A stretch of 64,000 nucleotides of DNA from Sphingobacterium multivorum (GCF_039511225.1 NZ_CP154261.1:5270001-5334000); one strand, 5' to 3'. Positions 26,182-36,833 are shown, numbered from the stretch's first letter. Numbers and translations: made by a program. Notes: a model not told the origin generated them from the sequence alone.

Positions 26182-29100
26182 ATGGTCAAAAAGAGTCATC
26201 TCATCCTTCTGACACCATTATCAATCTTGTCATTAGCAGCACCTATTTACGGGGTAGCGAACCCACGTAATTTAGTTGCAATAACCAGTCTTTCACCCTT
26301 TCAGCAGGTCATCTCCGGAAAGGTCGTCGATGAAACGGGGAAACCAATAAGCGGTGTTACCGTTTCTGAAAAAGGTAAAGCGGCAGCAACGACAACCAAT
26401 CAAGACGGTATCTTCTCACTGAACGTCAGTTCAAAAATTGCCATCCTAACATTTAACTCGATCGGATTTACGGCGAAAGAAGTTCCCGCAGCACAAGCAG
26501 CACAAATAACCTTGACAAAATCCGAGGATGTTTTGGATGAAGTTGTGGTCGTAGGGTATGGTAAACAGAAAAAGAGCGATTTGACAGGAAGTATCGCTAC
26601 AGTGGAAGCAAAATCCCTAGAACGAATAAATTCACCGAATGTTGTCGATAAACTTCAAGGTAAGATTTCTGGTCTGGCGATCAATTCCGGTTCAGCCAAA
26701 CCTGGTGAAACAGCTTCGATCAATATCCGCGGTGAGAACTCGATATCCGCATCAAATGCTCCCCTCATTATCTTGGATGGAATTCCTTTTAGTGGTTCCT
26801 TGGGTGATATCTCTTCCAATACAATTGCCAGTATCTCGGTATTGAAAGATGCCTCATCCACTGCAATCTATGGTTCAAGAGCCGCAAATGGCGTTATCCT
26901 CATCACCTCAAAAAAGGGTGCGGCAGGAAAAGCACGCATCAATTATAACGGTTATTTTGGGGTACAAAGTGTAGAACGTCGTCTTAAATTGATGAACGGC
27001 CCACAATACATCCAATTTATGCGTGATTACCAGGCTTCGAAAGGAAAAACCGGCGATCAGCTTAACCCAGAGAATTATCTTTTTGCCAACGTATTGGAAC
27101 AATACAAAAAAGGGGAAGAAGTCAATTGGCAGGATGAAGTATTCAATAGCGGCGCTCCTGTTCAGGAACATCAACTCAGTTTTTCGGGCGGAACGGATAA
27201 ATCCGATTATTATGCATCTGTGAGCTACCTAAATCAAGATGGCGTTGTAAAAAATACGCCATACGAAAGATACAATGTCAATCTGAACCTCAATCAAAGT
27301 TTAAGCTCCTGGTTAAAGCTAGGAATGACCATGCAGGCTTCTCAAGGGAACCGCGACGGCGTACAGCCCAACCTCGAGAGTGTTGTAAAACTTTCCCCTT
27401 ACAGTAAAAACCGCGATGCCGATGGTACTGCTGTAACGTACCCGATGTATGCACAAACACTATGGGCACATCCTTTTGCAGACGAAAAAGGCCAATGGGA
27501 TCAGACCAGAAGAACAGTCTATGCGAATACTTGGCTTGATGTGAAACTCCCTATTGAAGGATTAAGTTTCAAAACCACATTCGGAACCAACTACCGAAAT
27601 ATTAATGAAAACTCCTATTACGGTTCAAATACGGTTACAGGACGTGGCGTGAATGGTACCGGATCAATTTACAATGAGCATTTCTGGGATTGGACCTGGG
27701 AAAATCTCTTGACCTATGACCGTACCTTTGGCGACCACAAGATCAATGTCGTGGGTCTTTATTCTTCGCAGAAAACAAATTTAAAAACTTCAAGAATGAA
27801 TGGAGACGATTTTGTATCAGATGCCGGATATAACAACATGGCTTCTGCGTCCAAAAATCTAAAAATCGAATCCAACCTGCAAAATACTGCGATGATTTCC
27901 TACATGGGAAGAATCAACTACGCTTTTAAGGATCGCTACCTATTGACCTTAACAGGCCGTTCTGACGGTTATAGCGCATTCTCGATCAATAACCGATATG
28001 CCTTCTTCCCATCCGTTGCAGGAGCTTGGGTTGTTTCTAAAGAAGGAAATGTGCAGGACTATTTCGACTTGCTAAAACTTCGTGTTTCTTATGGTAAAAA
28101 CGGAAATCAGGCCGTATCGCCTTATCAAACTTATGACCGCCTGACCAACGTCGATTACATCTATGGCCTTGACCCAGTCAAAGGACTTGTGATGAATTTC
28201 AATGGCCGTGGAAGCAATCTAACGTGGGAAACGACAGCTTCATTAAACCTTGGTTTGGATTTTGGTATTCTCAAAAATAGAATTTCAGGAACGGTCGACT
28301 ACTACTCCTCTAAGACATCGGATCTTTTATTAAGTGAACAGGTTCCTGTCATGAACGGTTATAACACTATTTTGACCAATATCGGTGAAACCTCAAACAA
28401 AGGGATCGAAGTTACCTTGAATGCCATACCGGTCAAAAACGACAATTTCCAATGGAACGTCAATACGACCTTTGCCTATAACAACAATAAAATCACCAAA
28501 CTGCGCGCTGATGGAAAAGATGATTTGACCAATGCCTGGTTAATTGGAAAGCCTATCCGTATTTTCTACGACTATAAAGTTATTGGTGTTTGGCAAGAGG
28601 GCGAAGACATCGCAAATTCATACCAACCTAAAGCGAAACCTGGCGATGCCAAGTTAGCAGATCTCAACAATGACGGTAAAATCGACGCCAGTGACCGTAC
28701 GATGATGGGGAACAAGATATCGCCTTATACACTTGGTATTGGCAATGATTTCACCTACAAGAATGTCTCCCTGTCGCTCTTTTTGAATGGAGCCTTTGGC
28801 GGAACGAAAATAGATGATTTCAAAAACATCGAACGTTTCTTACCTAACAACGGTGCCAATTACCTTGCCGACATGCCTTACTGGACGCCAGAGCGCACCA
28901 ATACAGATATTCCATCGCCTGGATATACGCCAGTAAATAACCATACTTATTATATCAATTCATCCTATTGGCGAATTAGAGACTTTAGCTTGGGCTATAC
29001 CTTTGACGGCGATTTTCTAAAAAGATTGAATCTCTCTTCCATTAAAGCTTTTATCAACGCACGTAACCTCTATACATTCTCCAAAATCAAAGGTTACAAC

Positions 29101-29211
29101 GTAGAGGCATTGAGCGTGAGTTCGACCACAGGTAATCCAACAACGACAAATATTGCTAGTCCTTATCCTGTTGCAAGAACATTCTCATTGGGAGTAAATG
29201 TCCAATTCTAA
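26182..29211 (+). CDS. SusC/RagA-family TonB-linked outer-membrane transporter
   Basis: A 1009-aa outer-membrane transporter. It starts at MVKKSHLILLTPLSI with a signal peptide (to about residue 27), then a carboxypeptidase-like/CnaB domain with VISGKVVDETGKPISGVTVSEKG, the TonB-box-like EDVLDEVVVVGYGKQKKSDL, the plug (INSGSAKPGETASINIRGE ... AIYGSRAANGVILI) and a C-terminal 22-strand barrel ending ARTFSLGVNVQF. Family role: TonB-driven import of oligosaccharides or peptides as a pair with the SusD lipoprotein, here encoded 13 nt downstream. The GH2 gene behind it points to a glycan. The substrate is unknown. Confidence 0.95.
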   Translation: MVKKSHLILLTPLSILSLAAPIYGVANPRNLVAITSLSPFQQVISGKVVDETGKPISGVTVSEKGKAAATTTNQDGIFSLNVSSKIAILTFNSIGFTAKEVPAAQAAQITLTKSEDVLDEVVVVGYGKQKKSDLTGSIATVEAKSLERINSPNVVDKLQGKISGLAINSGSAKPGETASINIRGENSISASNAPLIILDGIPFSGSLGDISSNTIASISVLKDASSTAIYGSRAANGVILITSKKGAAGKARINYNGYFGVQSVERRLKLMNGPQYIQFMRDYQASKGKTGDQLNPENYLFANVLEQYKKGEEVNWQDEVFNSGAPVQEHQLSFSGGTDKSDYYASVSYLNQDGVVKNTPYERYNVNLNLNQSLSSWLKLGMTMQASQGNRDGVQPNLESVVKLSPYSKNRDADGTAVTYPMYAQTLWAHPFADEKGQWDQTRRTVYANTWLDVKLPIEGLSFKTTFGTNYRNINENSYYGSNTVTGRGVNGTGSIYNEHFWDWTWENLLTYDRTFGDHKINVVGLYSSQKTNLKTSRMNGDDFVSDAGYNNMASASKNLKIESNLQNTAMISYMGRINYAFKDRYLLTLTGRSDGYSAFSINNRYAFFPSVAGAWVVSKEGNVQDYFDLLKLRVSYGKNGNQAVSPYQTYDRLTNVDYIYGLDPVKGLVMNFNGRGSNLTWETTASLNLGLDFGILKNRISGTVDYYSSKTSDLLLSEQVPVMNGYNTILTNIGETSNKGIEVTLNAIPVKNDNFQWNVNTTFAYNNNKITKLRADGKDDLTNAWLIGKPIRIFYDYKVIGVWQEGEDIANSYQPKAKPGDAKLADLNNDGKIDASDRTMMGNKISPYTLGIGNDFTYKNVSLSLFLNGAFGGTKIDDFKNIERFLPNNGANYLADMPYWTPERTNTDIPSPGYTPVNNHTYYINSSYWRIRDFSLGYTFDGDFLKRLNLSSIKAFINARNLYTFSKIKGYNVEALSVSSTTGNPTTTNIASPYPVARTFSLGVNVQF

Positions 29212-29224
29212 ACACATCAAGATC

Positions 29225-30847
29225 ATGAAGAAAAGAAATACAACTTTATATACAATGCTCGCTGGCCTAAGCTTACTTTTCACAGGCTGCAGCAAGAGCT
29301 TCTTAAATGAAGACACCAGTAGCTTTCAATCACCTGATAATACCTATATTAACACGAAAGGCTTCGAAACTGGACTAAATGGTTTATACTCTTATGCCCG
29401 CATGGAATTCCTGACCTGGAACGGTAGTATCTTTTCCCAAGGAGCAACCCCGCAGGAAGCGCTACAGGTCGGAACGGATATCGTTGCCATCAAAACTACA
29501 GGTACAGACGCTACATTGGCTCCCTTTAGCAACTATACGCTAAATCCGGCTTCGTCTTATGTACGCAATTACTGGAAATATGCCTACGGATTTATCGGTA
29601 ATACCAATACCATCCTCGAGGCTTTAAAAAAGGATGGCATCAGCTGGACAGACAAGGATAACGATCCAAAACGTGTAGAAGCAACGGCCCGTTTCTTCCG
29701 CGCCTATAGCTATCGCTACTTAGTCAACTTATACGGCGATGTGCCTTGGGTGGACAAGGTATCCGAAACACCCCGTCGTGATTTCACCCGTACACCGAAA
29801 GCTGAAATCTTGACGCACATGATTGAAGACCTTAAATACGCGAGCGAAAATCTACCTGACAATCCAGGAACCATTCAGGAGGGGAAATTGACAAAATGGG
29901 CTGCCTTACACTACCTTGCAGAGGCATATATCGAAGCTGGACAGCCAGATTTAGCAGCTGAAGCTGCCAACAAAGTGATCCAAAGTGGTTTCTTTAAATT
30001 AAATGACCAGCGTTTTGGTGCCGAGAAAGATAAAGCCGGCGATTATTTCCACGATATGTTTATCGAAAACAATCAAAATCGTGGTTCTGGTAACCAAGAA
30101 ACAATTTGGGCCATCCAACTAGAATACAATACGCAAGGCGGTGGTGACCGTTACACCGATTGGAGTAAACGTGCCTGGGTACCTTTCTATTCGCAACAAA
30201 AAGGATTTGCCTTGGCCGACTCACTTGGAGGAAGAGGTCTTGGGCACGTACGCCCTTATCAATGGTGGCTGGATAGTTATGAAAAACAGGATGTCAGAAA
30301 TTCTTCTTTCAATATCAAACGCGATTGGTATTATAACGATCCTTCCGTACCTGAACTTTATGGTAAGAAGATCGTACTTACCGACGCGATCAAAGAATCA
30401 GGCAACGTATTCCCGACAACAACCAAATTTTTCTACGGAAAGACAGCTGTTGACCCTGCATTTGAAGGAAATATGAAGGACCGTGTGAAAGTACGTTTGG
30501 CCGAAACTTATTTGCTATTGGCTGAAGCATACTGGCGTGCGAATAAACCGGCACAAGCGAAAGACGCCATCAATGCTGTGCGTGCCCGTGCAAAAGCGTC
30601 ATTAATCGATGCCGCAGCGATCAATGCGGATTTGATTCTAGACGAACGTGCCCGCGAGCTTATTGGTGAGGAAATGCGTCGCATGACTCTTGCCCGTTTC
30701 GGTGAGGATGTCTTTTTACGCCGCGTGCAAACGTTAAACACACAATCGAAAAATGTGGTGAAAAAAGAATTTATTCTTTGGCCTATTCCACAAGAAGTTA
30801 TCGACAGTAACACTGGTGCAGCCTTCCCACAAAATCCGGGATACTAA
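29225..30847 (+). CDS. SusD/RagB-family surface lipoprotein
   Basis: A 540-aa outer-surface substrate-binding lipoprotein that caps the SusC transporter. Lipobox SLLFTGC with lipidated Cys22; N-terminal SusD-like region (about residues 60-230) with TPR helices (ATARFFRAYSYRYLVNLYGDVPWV); C-terminal RagB/SusD domain (about 290-540) with KVRLAETYLLLAEAYWRANK and ending PIPQEVIDSNTGAAFPQNPGY-like sequence usual for the family. The ATG at 29225 is preferred over one at 29198, which overlaps the susC end and would add nine residues before the signal peptide. A terminator follows directly, so the GH2 gene may have its own promoter. Confidence 0.95.
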   Translation: MKKRNTTLYTMLAGLSLLFTGCSKSFLNEDTSSFQSPDNTYINTKGFETGLNGLYSYARMEFLTWNGSIFSQGATPQEALQVGTDIVAIKTTGTDATLAPFSNYTLNPASSYVRNYWKYAYGFIGNTNTILEALKKDGISWTDKDNDPKRVEATARFFRAYSYRYLVNLYGDVPWVDKVSETPRRDFTRTPKAEILTHMIEDLKYASENLPDNPGTIQEGKLTKWAALHYLAEAYIEAGQPDLAAEAANKVIQSGFFKLNDQRFGAEKDKAGDYFHDMFIENNQNRGSGNQETIWAIQLEYNTQGGGDRYTDWSKRAWVPFYSQQKGFALADSLGGRGLGHVRPYQWWLDSYEKQDVRNSSFNIKRDWYYNDPSVPELYGKKIVLTDAIKESGNVFPTTTKFFYGKTAVDPAFEGNMKDRVKVRLAETYLLLAEAYWRANKPAQAKDAINAVRARAKASLIDAAAINADLILDERARELIGEEMRRMTLARFGEDVFLRRVQTLNTQSKNVVKKEFILWPIPQEVIDSNTGAAFPQNPGY

Positions 30848-30854
30848 ACCTTCC

Positions 30855-30892
30855 AAAAACCTTCATGAGCCCAAAGGCCATGGAGGTTTTTT
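30855..30892 (+). terminator. Intrinsic terminator after susD
   Basis: A 13-bp stem (30855-30867 with 30879-30891, one G-U) with an A-run on the left and TTTTTT on the right, 8 nt after the susD stop. It may reduce expression of the downstream GH2 gene. Confidence 0.75.
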
Positions 30893-30937
30893 CTTTATTT
30901 TAGCACAAATTCCATTAAAAATCACGCATATCACCAG

Positions 30938-33900
30938 ATGAATTCCAGATCATTTTCTCTTACACTGCTGGCGGCAATACCATTATTATTTGCTCCATTT
31001 TTTTTATCAGCTCAAAACATCAAATCGCAGGAACTTTCATTGGCTGGAAAATGGTACTACGCAACCGATATTGCCGATGAAGGTCTATTAAAAAAGTGGT
31101 ACCTGGGGAACCTCCAAGATCAGTATCTCGGGAATATTAACTTTGTTAAAGAGCCCGGAGTTCAATACCATTTTGAGCCTGCTATGGACAACGAGACCAC
31201 ATTGCCCAATACAAGCGATCTAATTGGTATAGGCATAGCGGATCAATCCCCCTGGATCAATTATCTACAGCGAAAACATAAGTATATTGGCAAGATCTGG
31301 TTTCAAAAATTGGTCGACATCCCCAAAAGTTTCGAGCACTACACGAGTGAACTCTATCTTGAGCGCGTTAAATGGCAAAGTCGCGTATGGGTTGACGGCG
31401 TAGAAGCCACTGCCCCAGCGGATGGATTGGTCACTGCGCATCGTCATAATCTTGGTCAACTTAGTCCTGGAAAACACCTCATCAGTATCTGTGTCGACAA
31501 CCGTATGATCCACCCTATTGGTGACAAAGGGCATAACTATACCGAACAAACAGAAAGTATCTGGAATGGAATTATCGGTGAAATCAAACTGGTTCGAAAA
31601 CCCAAGGTCTACTTTGACCGCGTTCGGCTGTTCTCCGATCTGAAGAAAAAGTCGTTAACACTTCAATGTGAAATCGCCAACCCTACAGCAAAAACCCAAA
31701 AAGCAGCTTTTGAAATCCGTATATGGAATCAAGACAATAAGCTTGTGAATACATTTCATTTCGATCGACAATTGGGAAAAGATTCCACGTCAACAGCATT
31801 TACTGTTATTCCAAAGGAATTTGAATTGTGGAGCTCACAACATCCCAACTTATATTATGCGGAGCTCAACATGTTTGTTGATGGACAAGAGCAATACTCA
31901 GGTCGGATAGGTTATGGTAACCGAGAAATAGGTACCACTCCGTACAAAATTCTTATCAATGGTCTTCCTGAATTTATCCGAGGAAACCAAGAAGCATTAG
32001 GATATCCAGTCACAGGACATCCGCCAATGGATGTGGAAACATGGCGTAAAATATTTCAAAAATATAAGGACTATGGCCTCAATCAGGTGCGCTTTCATTC
32101 GAGTACTCCTCCAGAGGCGGCATTTCAAGCAGCCGATGAACTTGGTATATACATTATGACGGAACTTATCTGGATGACCTCAGTCAATGCGAAAAAAGAT
32201 CTACGTCCCATCAGTGCAACGACCGGTATTCCCCAGGGTTTAGGAAATTCAGACAGATCACTCGATACCTTCGTCTACCAGGAAACAAAACGACTGCTTG
32301 CCCAATTTGGCAACCACCCTTCATTTGCTTTCTTTGCATTTGGCAATGAAATGGACAACATCAATAAAGAAAAAGTTAATCAGTGGATCCATACATTCAA
32401 AAACGATGACCCCAGACGCCTATACGCTGCTACAACGGCCAGAGCGGTATTACCGAACGACGATTTTCAAGATAGTCATATTGTACCCGGGCATGGTCAG
32501 GTGGTGAACAACGACGACTTTTCGCTCATAACAAATTATGACAGCGCCTATGTGTATACGAAAGTGCCGATCATTGCCCATGAGCTTGGACAATACCCGG
32601 TTTATCCGCTATGGTCTGAAATCGACAAATATGCCAACACACCATTTCGCTTTGTCAATCTGGAAAAAGCGCGTCAGCTGGCGATAAAAAATCATACTGT
32701 TCAACAAGACAGCTTATTTCACAAAGCCTCAGGAGCCTTCCAACAACTTTTGTATAAGTCTGAAATAGAACGACAATTTCGTTCAAAATATAGCGCCGGG
32801 TTCAACCTCCTTCAGATGAATGACTACACCGGCCAAGGTGAAGCTCTTGTTGGATGGCTAGATGCTTTTTATGATAGTAAAGGCATTACAACACCTTCAG
32901 CCTTCAGACAGCATAGTAATAAACTTGTCGTACTGGCCGAATTGAACAAAAGGATTTATAAACCCGGAGATCCCCTAAAGTTTACCTTTAAAATCAACAA
33001 CAGCGTTCCAGAAATTACCAAGGAAGGAATCCACTGGCAACTTATCGGACCAAATAATACCATGAAAGCACAAGGTAAACTTGCCACCCAAAAACTTCAA
33101 CTCGCTACACCGGTTGACATTGGCCAAGGACAAATCCAGATCGGTTCCGACTGGGAGGCGGGAAAATATACGTTCTGTGGCGAAACCTTGGACCACAACT
33201 TCAAAAACACCTGGGAAATATGGGTCTACCCAAGTGAAGTTACTCCAACTTCTTCCATCATCGTCACTCGTGATGCTGCGGAAGCTTTGACTCACCTGAA
33301 AAATGCTGAAAAAGTATTGTTAATTGCCGATCACCCCAAAGATGGTGGTCAAGATTACGCTTCGTTTAAACCCGTATTTTGGTCGACCTTATTCTTCCCA
33401 GGAAAGGGGTCCAAAACACTCGGCGCAATCATTGATAACAAGCACCCTTTGTTTGCACATTTCCCAACAGATGATTATCTAAACTGGAATTGGCGCGACA
33501 TCTGTAACAATGGACATGGGATTATCTTACGTGATAGCATGGCGCAATTACACCCTTTAGTCCAACCTGTAAATGACTTTCATGCGAGCTTGAAAATTGC
33601 CACCTTACTTGAAGCACAAGTAGGGAAAGGGAAACTGATCATTTCCGGGTATGACCTCACCAATGATCTCGCAAATCGTCCAGCAGCACAACAATTACTT
33701 AATAGCATTCTCCTGTATATGGAAAGCGACAAGTTTATCCCCAAAAACCTTATTTCAGAATCCTGGCTAACGACACAGTTTCAGCCTTCAGAAAATACGT
33801 CAAAAGCAAATATTACAGCGATAGTACAGGGACGAAATATTCGGATGCCTGCCTACTTTCACTACAAAGAAATTGGAAAAAATAAGTTCTCTTTCTCAAG

Positions 33901-34135
33901 TGATCGCGTTGTGATCGGAAAACTCAGATTTCGGATCCAATCCCTTAACAAAAAGAGTGGAACGGTGAATTTGGATATCGAAGGCCGAAAATCAACTTTT
34001 GATATCACAAAACCCGATGGACAATGGATCGAAGTACAGTTCTTTAGGGAAGATCTCGATGACCAGATCTTTATGGTCAACTTGGCAGATGATACAAACC
34101 TAACGATTACAGCTATCGAAATAAATGTAGATTAG
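30938..34135 (+). CDS. Secreted glycoside hydrolase family 2-like enzyme
   Basis: A 1065-aa exported protein with a signal peptide (about residues 1-25, ending FFLSAQ). Domain order fits GH2: a sugar-binding jelly-roll (about 35-215; LYLERVKWQSRVWVDG), an Ig-like domain (about 220-330), then a TIM barrel (about 335-640) containing IRGNQEALGYPVTGHPPMD and LNQVRFHSSTPPEAAFQAAD. The likely acid/base is Glu471 (FFAFGNEMD) and the nucleophile Glu549 (PIIAHELGQYPVYP). A C-terminal region of about 400 residues has beta-rich modules. The HELGQ nucleophile context differs from classical beta-galactosidases and glucuronidases, so specificity is open. It follows the SusCD pair on the same strand. Confidence 0.88.
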   Translation: MNSRSFSLTLLAAIPLLFAPFFLSAQNIKSQELSLAGKWYYATDIADEGLLKKWYLGNLQDQYLGNINFVKEPGVQYHFEPAMDNETTLPNTSDLIGIGIADQSPWINYLQRKHKYIGKIWFQKLVDIPKSFEHYTSELYLERVKWQSRVWVDGVEATAPADGLVTAHRHNLGQLSPGKHLISICVDNRMIHPIGDKGHNYTEQTESIWNGIIGEIKLVRKPKVYFDRVRLFSDLKKKSLTLQCEIANPTAKTQKAAFEIRIWNQDNKLVNTFHFDRQLGKDSTSTAFTVIPKEFELWSSQHPNLYYAELNMFVDGQEQYSGRIGYGNREIGTTPYKILINGLPEFIRGNQEALGYPVTGHPPMDVETWRKIFQKYKDYGLNQVRFHSSTPPEAAFQAADELGIYIMTELIWMTSVNAKKDLRPISATTGIPQGLGNSDRSLDTFVYQETKRLLAQFGNHPSFAFFAFGNEMDNINKEKVNQWIHTFKNDDPRRLYAATTARAVLPNDDFQDSHIVPGHGQVVNNDDFSLITNYDSAYVYTKVPIIAHELGQYPVYPLWSEIDKYANTPFRFVNLEKARQLAIKNHTVQQDSLFHKASGAFQQLLYKSEIERQFRSKYSAGFNLLQMNDYTGQGEALVGWLDAFYDSKGITTPSAFRQHSNKLVVLAELNKRIYKPGDPLKFTFKINNSVPEITKEGIHWQLIGPNNTMKAQGKLATQKLQLATPVDIGQGQIQIGSDWEAGKYTFCGETLDHNFKNTWEIWVYPSEVTPTSSIIVTRDAAEALTHLKNAEKVLLIADHPKDGGQDYASFKPVFWSTLFFPGKGSKTLGAIIDNKHPLFAHFPTDDYLNWNWRDICNNGHGIILRDSMAQLHPLVQPVNDFHASLKIATLLEAQVGKGKLIISGYDLTNDLANRPAAQQLLNSILLYMESDKFIPKNLISESWLTTQFQPSENTSKANITAIVQGRNIRMPAYFHYKEIGKNKFSFSSDRVVIGKLRFRIQSLNKKSGTVNLDIEGRKSTFDITKPDGQWIEVQFFREDLDDQIFMVNLADDTNLTITAIEINVD

Positions 34136-34155
34136 TGTATACTACAGTTTCGAAT

Positions 34156-34203
34156 AAAAGGGGTCGGCCTAAACTTGCTATAGTTTAGGCCGACCCTTTT
34201 TTT
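34156..34203. terminator. Bidirectional intrinsic terminator
   Basis: A perfect 14-bp GC-rich stem (34161-34174 with 34183-34196) around an 8-nt loop, with A-run left and T-run right, between the convergent GH2 and MBL genes. Confidence 0.9.
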
Positions 34204-34235
34204 CACGATTCCATGATTGATCAAGCCTATAAAAG

Positions 34236-35051
34236 CTACGACTTCGCATCAATCAGTTTATAGCTTCCATCTTCCCGGAGCTGACTACGGCCAATGGTGA
34301 TATTTTTTGAATGGTAAAATAAAAAAATCCAGCCTGCTGCTGCACCTTCAGCCCAATACTCCTGACGCAACGCTTTGGAGCGCCGACCATCAAAATCATA
34401 TTTGGCGACATAATTATGGAAAATTTCTTCGGGCTCAGGTAATACATCTCCACCAAAGAAATAGTGCTGATCGCCTGTTTGAATATGAAATGCCTGATGA
34501 TGCGCTGTATGTCCTCCATTGAGCGCATAGCTGATTTCTGCATTTATTCTTCCTTCACCTTCCACCAGAACTAAATTTCCACTGCGTTGAATCACATCAA
34601 AAATCTCGGTCCTGTACGAACTGGAGATACCTGAATAGGCATCTTCCCATTCGCCACGCTGAACAATATATTCGGCTTCGGGAAATGCGATGCGTCCCAT
34701 TCCGTTTTCAAATGTGACCATCCCTCCAGCATGATCCTTATGAAGATGAGACATCAGTACATATTTTACATCTTCCGGTTCAAAGCCAGCCTTACGGATA
34801 TTATGATGCAGTTGTAGCACGCCACTATCATCGGCATAGCCAAGACCGGTATCACAGAGCACAAGTCCGGCATTCGTTTGGATCAAGAAGGGATGGACAT
34901 GGATAAACATCGCACCGGGTCGGTCCTTAGGGTCATCTATCAGGGGGTCAAAGGGAATAAATTTTCTACTCTTATCTACGGAAAAAGAACCTTCATATAA
35001 AGAATAAGCCTGCACCATATTTAAAACATTGGGAATATGCACGTTAAGCAA
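34236..35051 (-). CDS. Metallo-beta-lactamase-fold hydrolase
   Basis: A 271-aa MBL-fold enzyme. The dinuclear metal motif HxHxDH is in VLMSHLHKDHAGGM (about residues 100-113), with further ligand candidates in YALNGGHTAHHQAFHI and the YFFGGDVLPEP aspartate. The N-terminal strand pattern and PFLIQTNAGLVLCDTGLGY fit the lactonase-like (AHL lactonase/AttM-type) branch. No signal peptide is seen. It stands alone, convergent with the GH2 gene and divergent from recJ (81 nt between start codons). Substrate is unknown; assignment to the lactonase branch is only by overall resemblance. Confidence 0.87.
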   Translation of the reverse strand: MLNVHIPNVLNMVQAYSLYEGSFSVDKSRKFIPFDPLIDDPKDRPGAMFIHVHPFLIQTNAGLVLCDTGLGYADDSGVLQLHHNIRKAGFEPEDVKYVLMSHLHKDHAGGMVTFENGMGRIAFPEAEYIVQRGEWEDAYSGISSSYRTEIFDVIQRSGNLVLVEGEGRINAEISYALNGGHTAHHQAFHIQTGDQHYFFGGDVLPEPEEIFHNYVAKYDFDGRRSKALRQEYWAEGAAAGWIFLFYHSKNITIGRSQLREDGSYKLIDAKS

Positions 35052-35132
35052 CAGCGGATCAATACCGGGTTTAGGAATTAGGTAAGTCCAGCCTTAAAAC
35101 GTATATTTACACTTAAAATATTGTGCAAAGAT

Positions 35133-36833
35133 ATGCAAAAAAGGTGGGTACTAAAATCTAAAACTGATGTCAAAATAACCAACAAACTGCGCGAGGAATT
35201 AAACATCAACACTGTATTGGCAGAGTTGCTCGTGAGCAGAGGAGTGGAGACTTTTGACGAATCAAAGCAGTTTTTTAGGCCTCAATTATCGGATTTGCAC
35301 GATCCATTTTTGATGCGGGACATGGAAAAAGCCATCACCCGGATCATCCAAGCCATTGGCAACAAAGAAAAAATACTCATCTATGGAGACTATGATGTAG
35401 ATGGTACAACAGCTGTTGCCGTTGTTTATAGTTTTTTCAGGGAATTTCATAGCCAACTGGAGTTTTATATTCCAGACCGCTATGCCGAAGGCTATGGAAT
35501 CTCCACACAGGGTATTGATTATGCCAAAGCAAATGGTTTCAGCTTAATTATTGCATTGGACTGCGGTATCAAGGCAATCGATAAAATCGATTACGCAAAC
35601 AGTAAAGGAATTGATTTTATCATTGGCGATCACCACCTTCCCGGTGAGGAACTTCCCAAAGCCTATGCCGTATTAGATCCCAAGCGTGCAGACTGTGAAT
35701 ATCCCTACAAAGAACTTTCAGGTTGTGGAATAGGCTTTAAGATTATTCAGGCTTTTATACTGACCAATGGTATGGATATCAACGCCTGCTACCAGTTTTT
35801 GGACCTTGTAGCCGTGAGTATCGCTTCGGACATTGTTCCTATAACCGGTGAAAATAGAATACTCAGCCACTTTGGCCTCATCAAACTCAATACGAATCCC
35901 TGCGTCGGACTAAAGGCACTGATTGATTTATCAAACAATCGAACGAAGATCTTTACAGTTAATGACATCGTGTTCCAGATCGGCCCACGCATTAATGCTG
36001 CGGGCAGAATAGACCATGCCAAGGACGCCGTCAAACTTTTGATCTCCAAATCGCTACAGGAAGCCAAAGATTTCAGTTCGAGCATAGACGATCAAAACAA
36101 TGTACGTAAAGACTTTGATCTCAAAATAACAGAAGAAGCGCTTGCACTGATTGAGGATAATGTTCTTCTTAAAAGCCGAAAATCCACGGTATTGTATAAA
36201 GCCGACTGGCACAAGGGGGTCATTGGTATCGTCGCTTCCCGACTGACCGAAAAATATTACCGTCCGACGATTATATTGACCGAAACAAATGGTCATATTG
36301 CAGGTTCCTGCCGTTCGGTACTGGGCTTTGACTTGTATGAAGCCTTAAGCGAATGCGCCGATCTATTGGAGCAATTTGGTGGTCATAAATATGCTGCCGG
36401 ACTAACGATGTCCTTAGATAATGTCACGCTATTCCAGGATCGTTTTGAGGAAGTGGTATCGCGACGTATCAGTCCTGAAATGCTGACTCAAGAAATTTTG
36501 ATCGATGCAAAGTTAGCGTTGAAGGATATCGACGCCAAGTTCTTCCGTATTCTCCAGCAGTTTGAACCTTTCGGCCCCCAAAATGAATCCCCTATTTTCC
36601 TTAGTAAAAAGGTAAATGCCGTAGGACAGGCTTTTATTGTAGGCACCAATCACCTCAAGATGACGGTTGTTCAAGAAGACTCTCCTTCATTTGACTGTAT
36701 CGGTTTTGGACTGGCAGAGCATATCACACATATCAATTCTGGGCAAAGTTTCGACATCTGCTACAGCATTGAAGAGAATGTGTGGCGCAACAAAAGAAAC
36801 TTACAGCTCAACATCAAAGGGATTAAGTATTAG
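35133..36833 (+). CDS. recJ: Single-stranded-DNA-specific 5'-3' exonuclease RecJ
   Basis: A 566-aa DHH-superfamily nuclease for recombination and mismatch repair. Metal-binding motifs are in order: IYGDYDVDGTTAVAV (about residue 89), IALDCGIKA, IIGDHHLPGEELP with the DHH triad (about 168), and a DHHA1 domain with GHIAGSCRSVLGFDL and FGGHKYAAGLTM (about 415). A C-terminal OB-like domain completes the protein. The ATG at 35133 (MQKRWVLKSK) is preferred to an in-frame TTG 12 nt upstream. A TATATTTA element lies at 35102-35109. The length is normal for Bacteroidota RecJ. Confidence 0.95.
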   Translation: MQKRWVLKSKTDVKITNKLREELNINTVLAELLVSRGVETFDESKQFFRPQLSDLHDPFLMRDMEKAITRIIQAIGNKEKILIYGDYDVDGTTAVAVVYSFFREFHSQLEFYIPDRYAEGYGISTQGIDYAKANGFSLIIALDCGIKAIDKIDYANSKGIDFIIGDHHLPGEELPKAYAVLDPKRADCEYPYKELSGCGIGFKIIQAFILTNGMDINACYQFLDLVAVSIASDIVPITGENRILSHFGLIKLNTNPCVGLKALIDLSNNRTKIFTVNDIVFQIGPRINAAGRIDHAKDAVKLLISKSLQEAKDFSSSIDDQNNVRKDFDLKITEEALALIEDNVLLKSRKSTVLYKADWHKGVIGIVASRLTEKYYRPTIILTETNGHIAGSCRSVLGFDLYEALSECADLLEQFGGHKYAAGLTMSLDNVTLFQDRFEEVVSRRISPEMLTQEILIDAKLALKDIDAKFFRILQQFEPFGPQNESPIFLSKKVNAVGQAFIVGTNHLKMTVVQEDSPSFDCIGFGLAEHITHINSGQSFDICYSIEENVWRNKRNLQLNIKGIKY

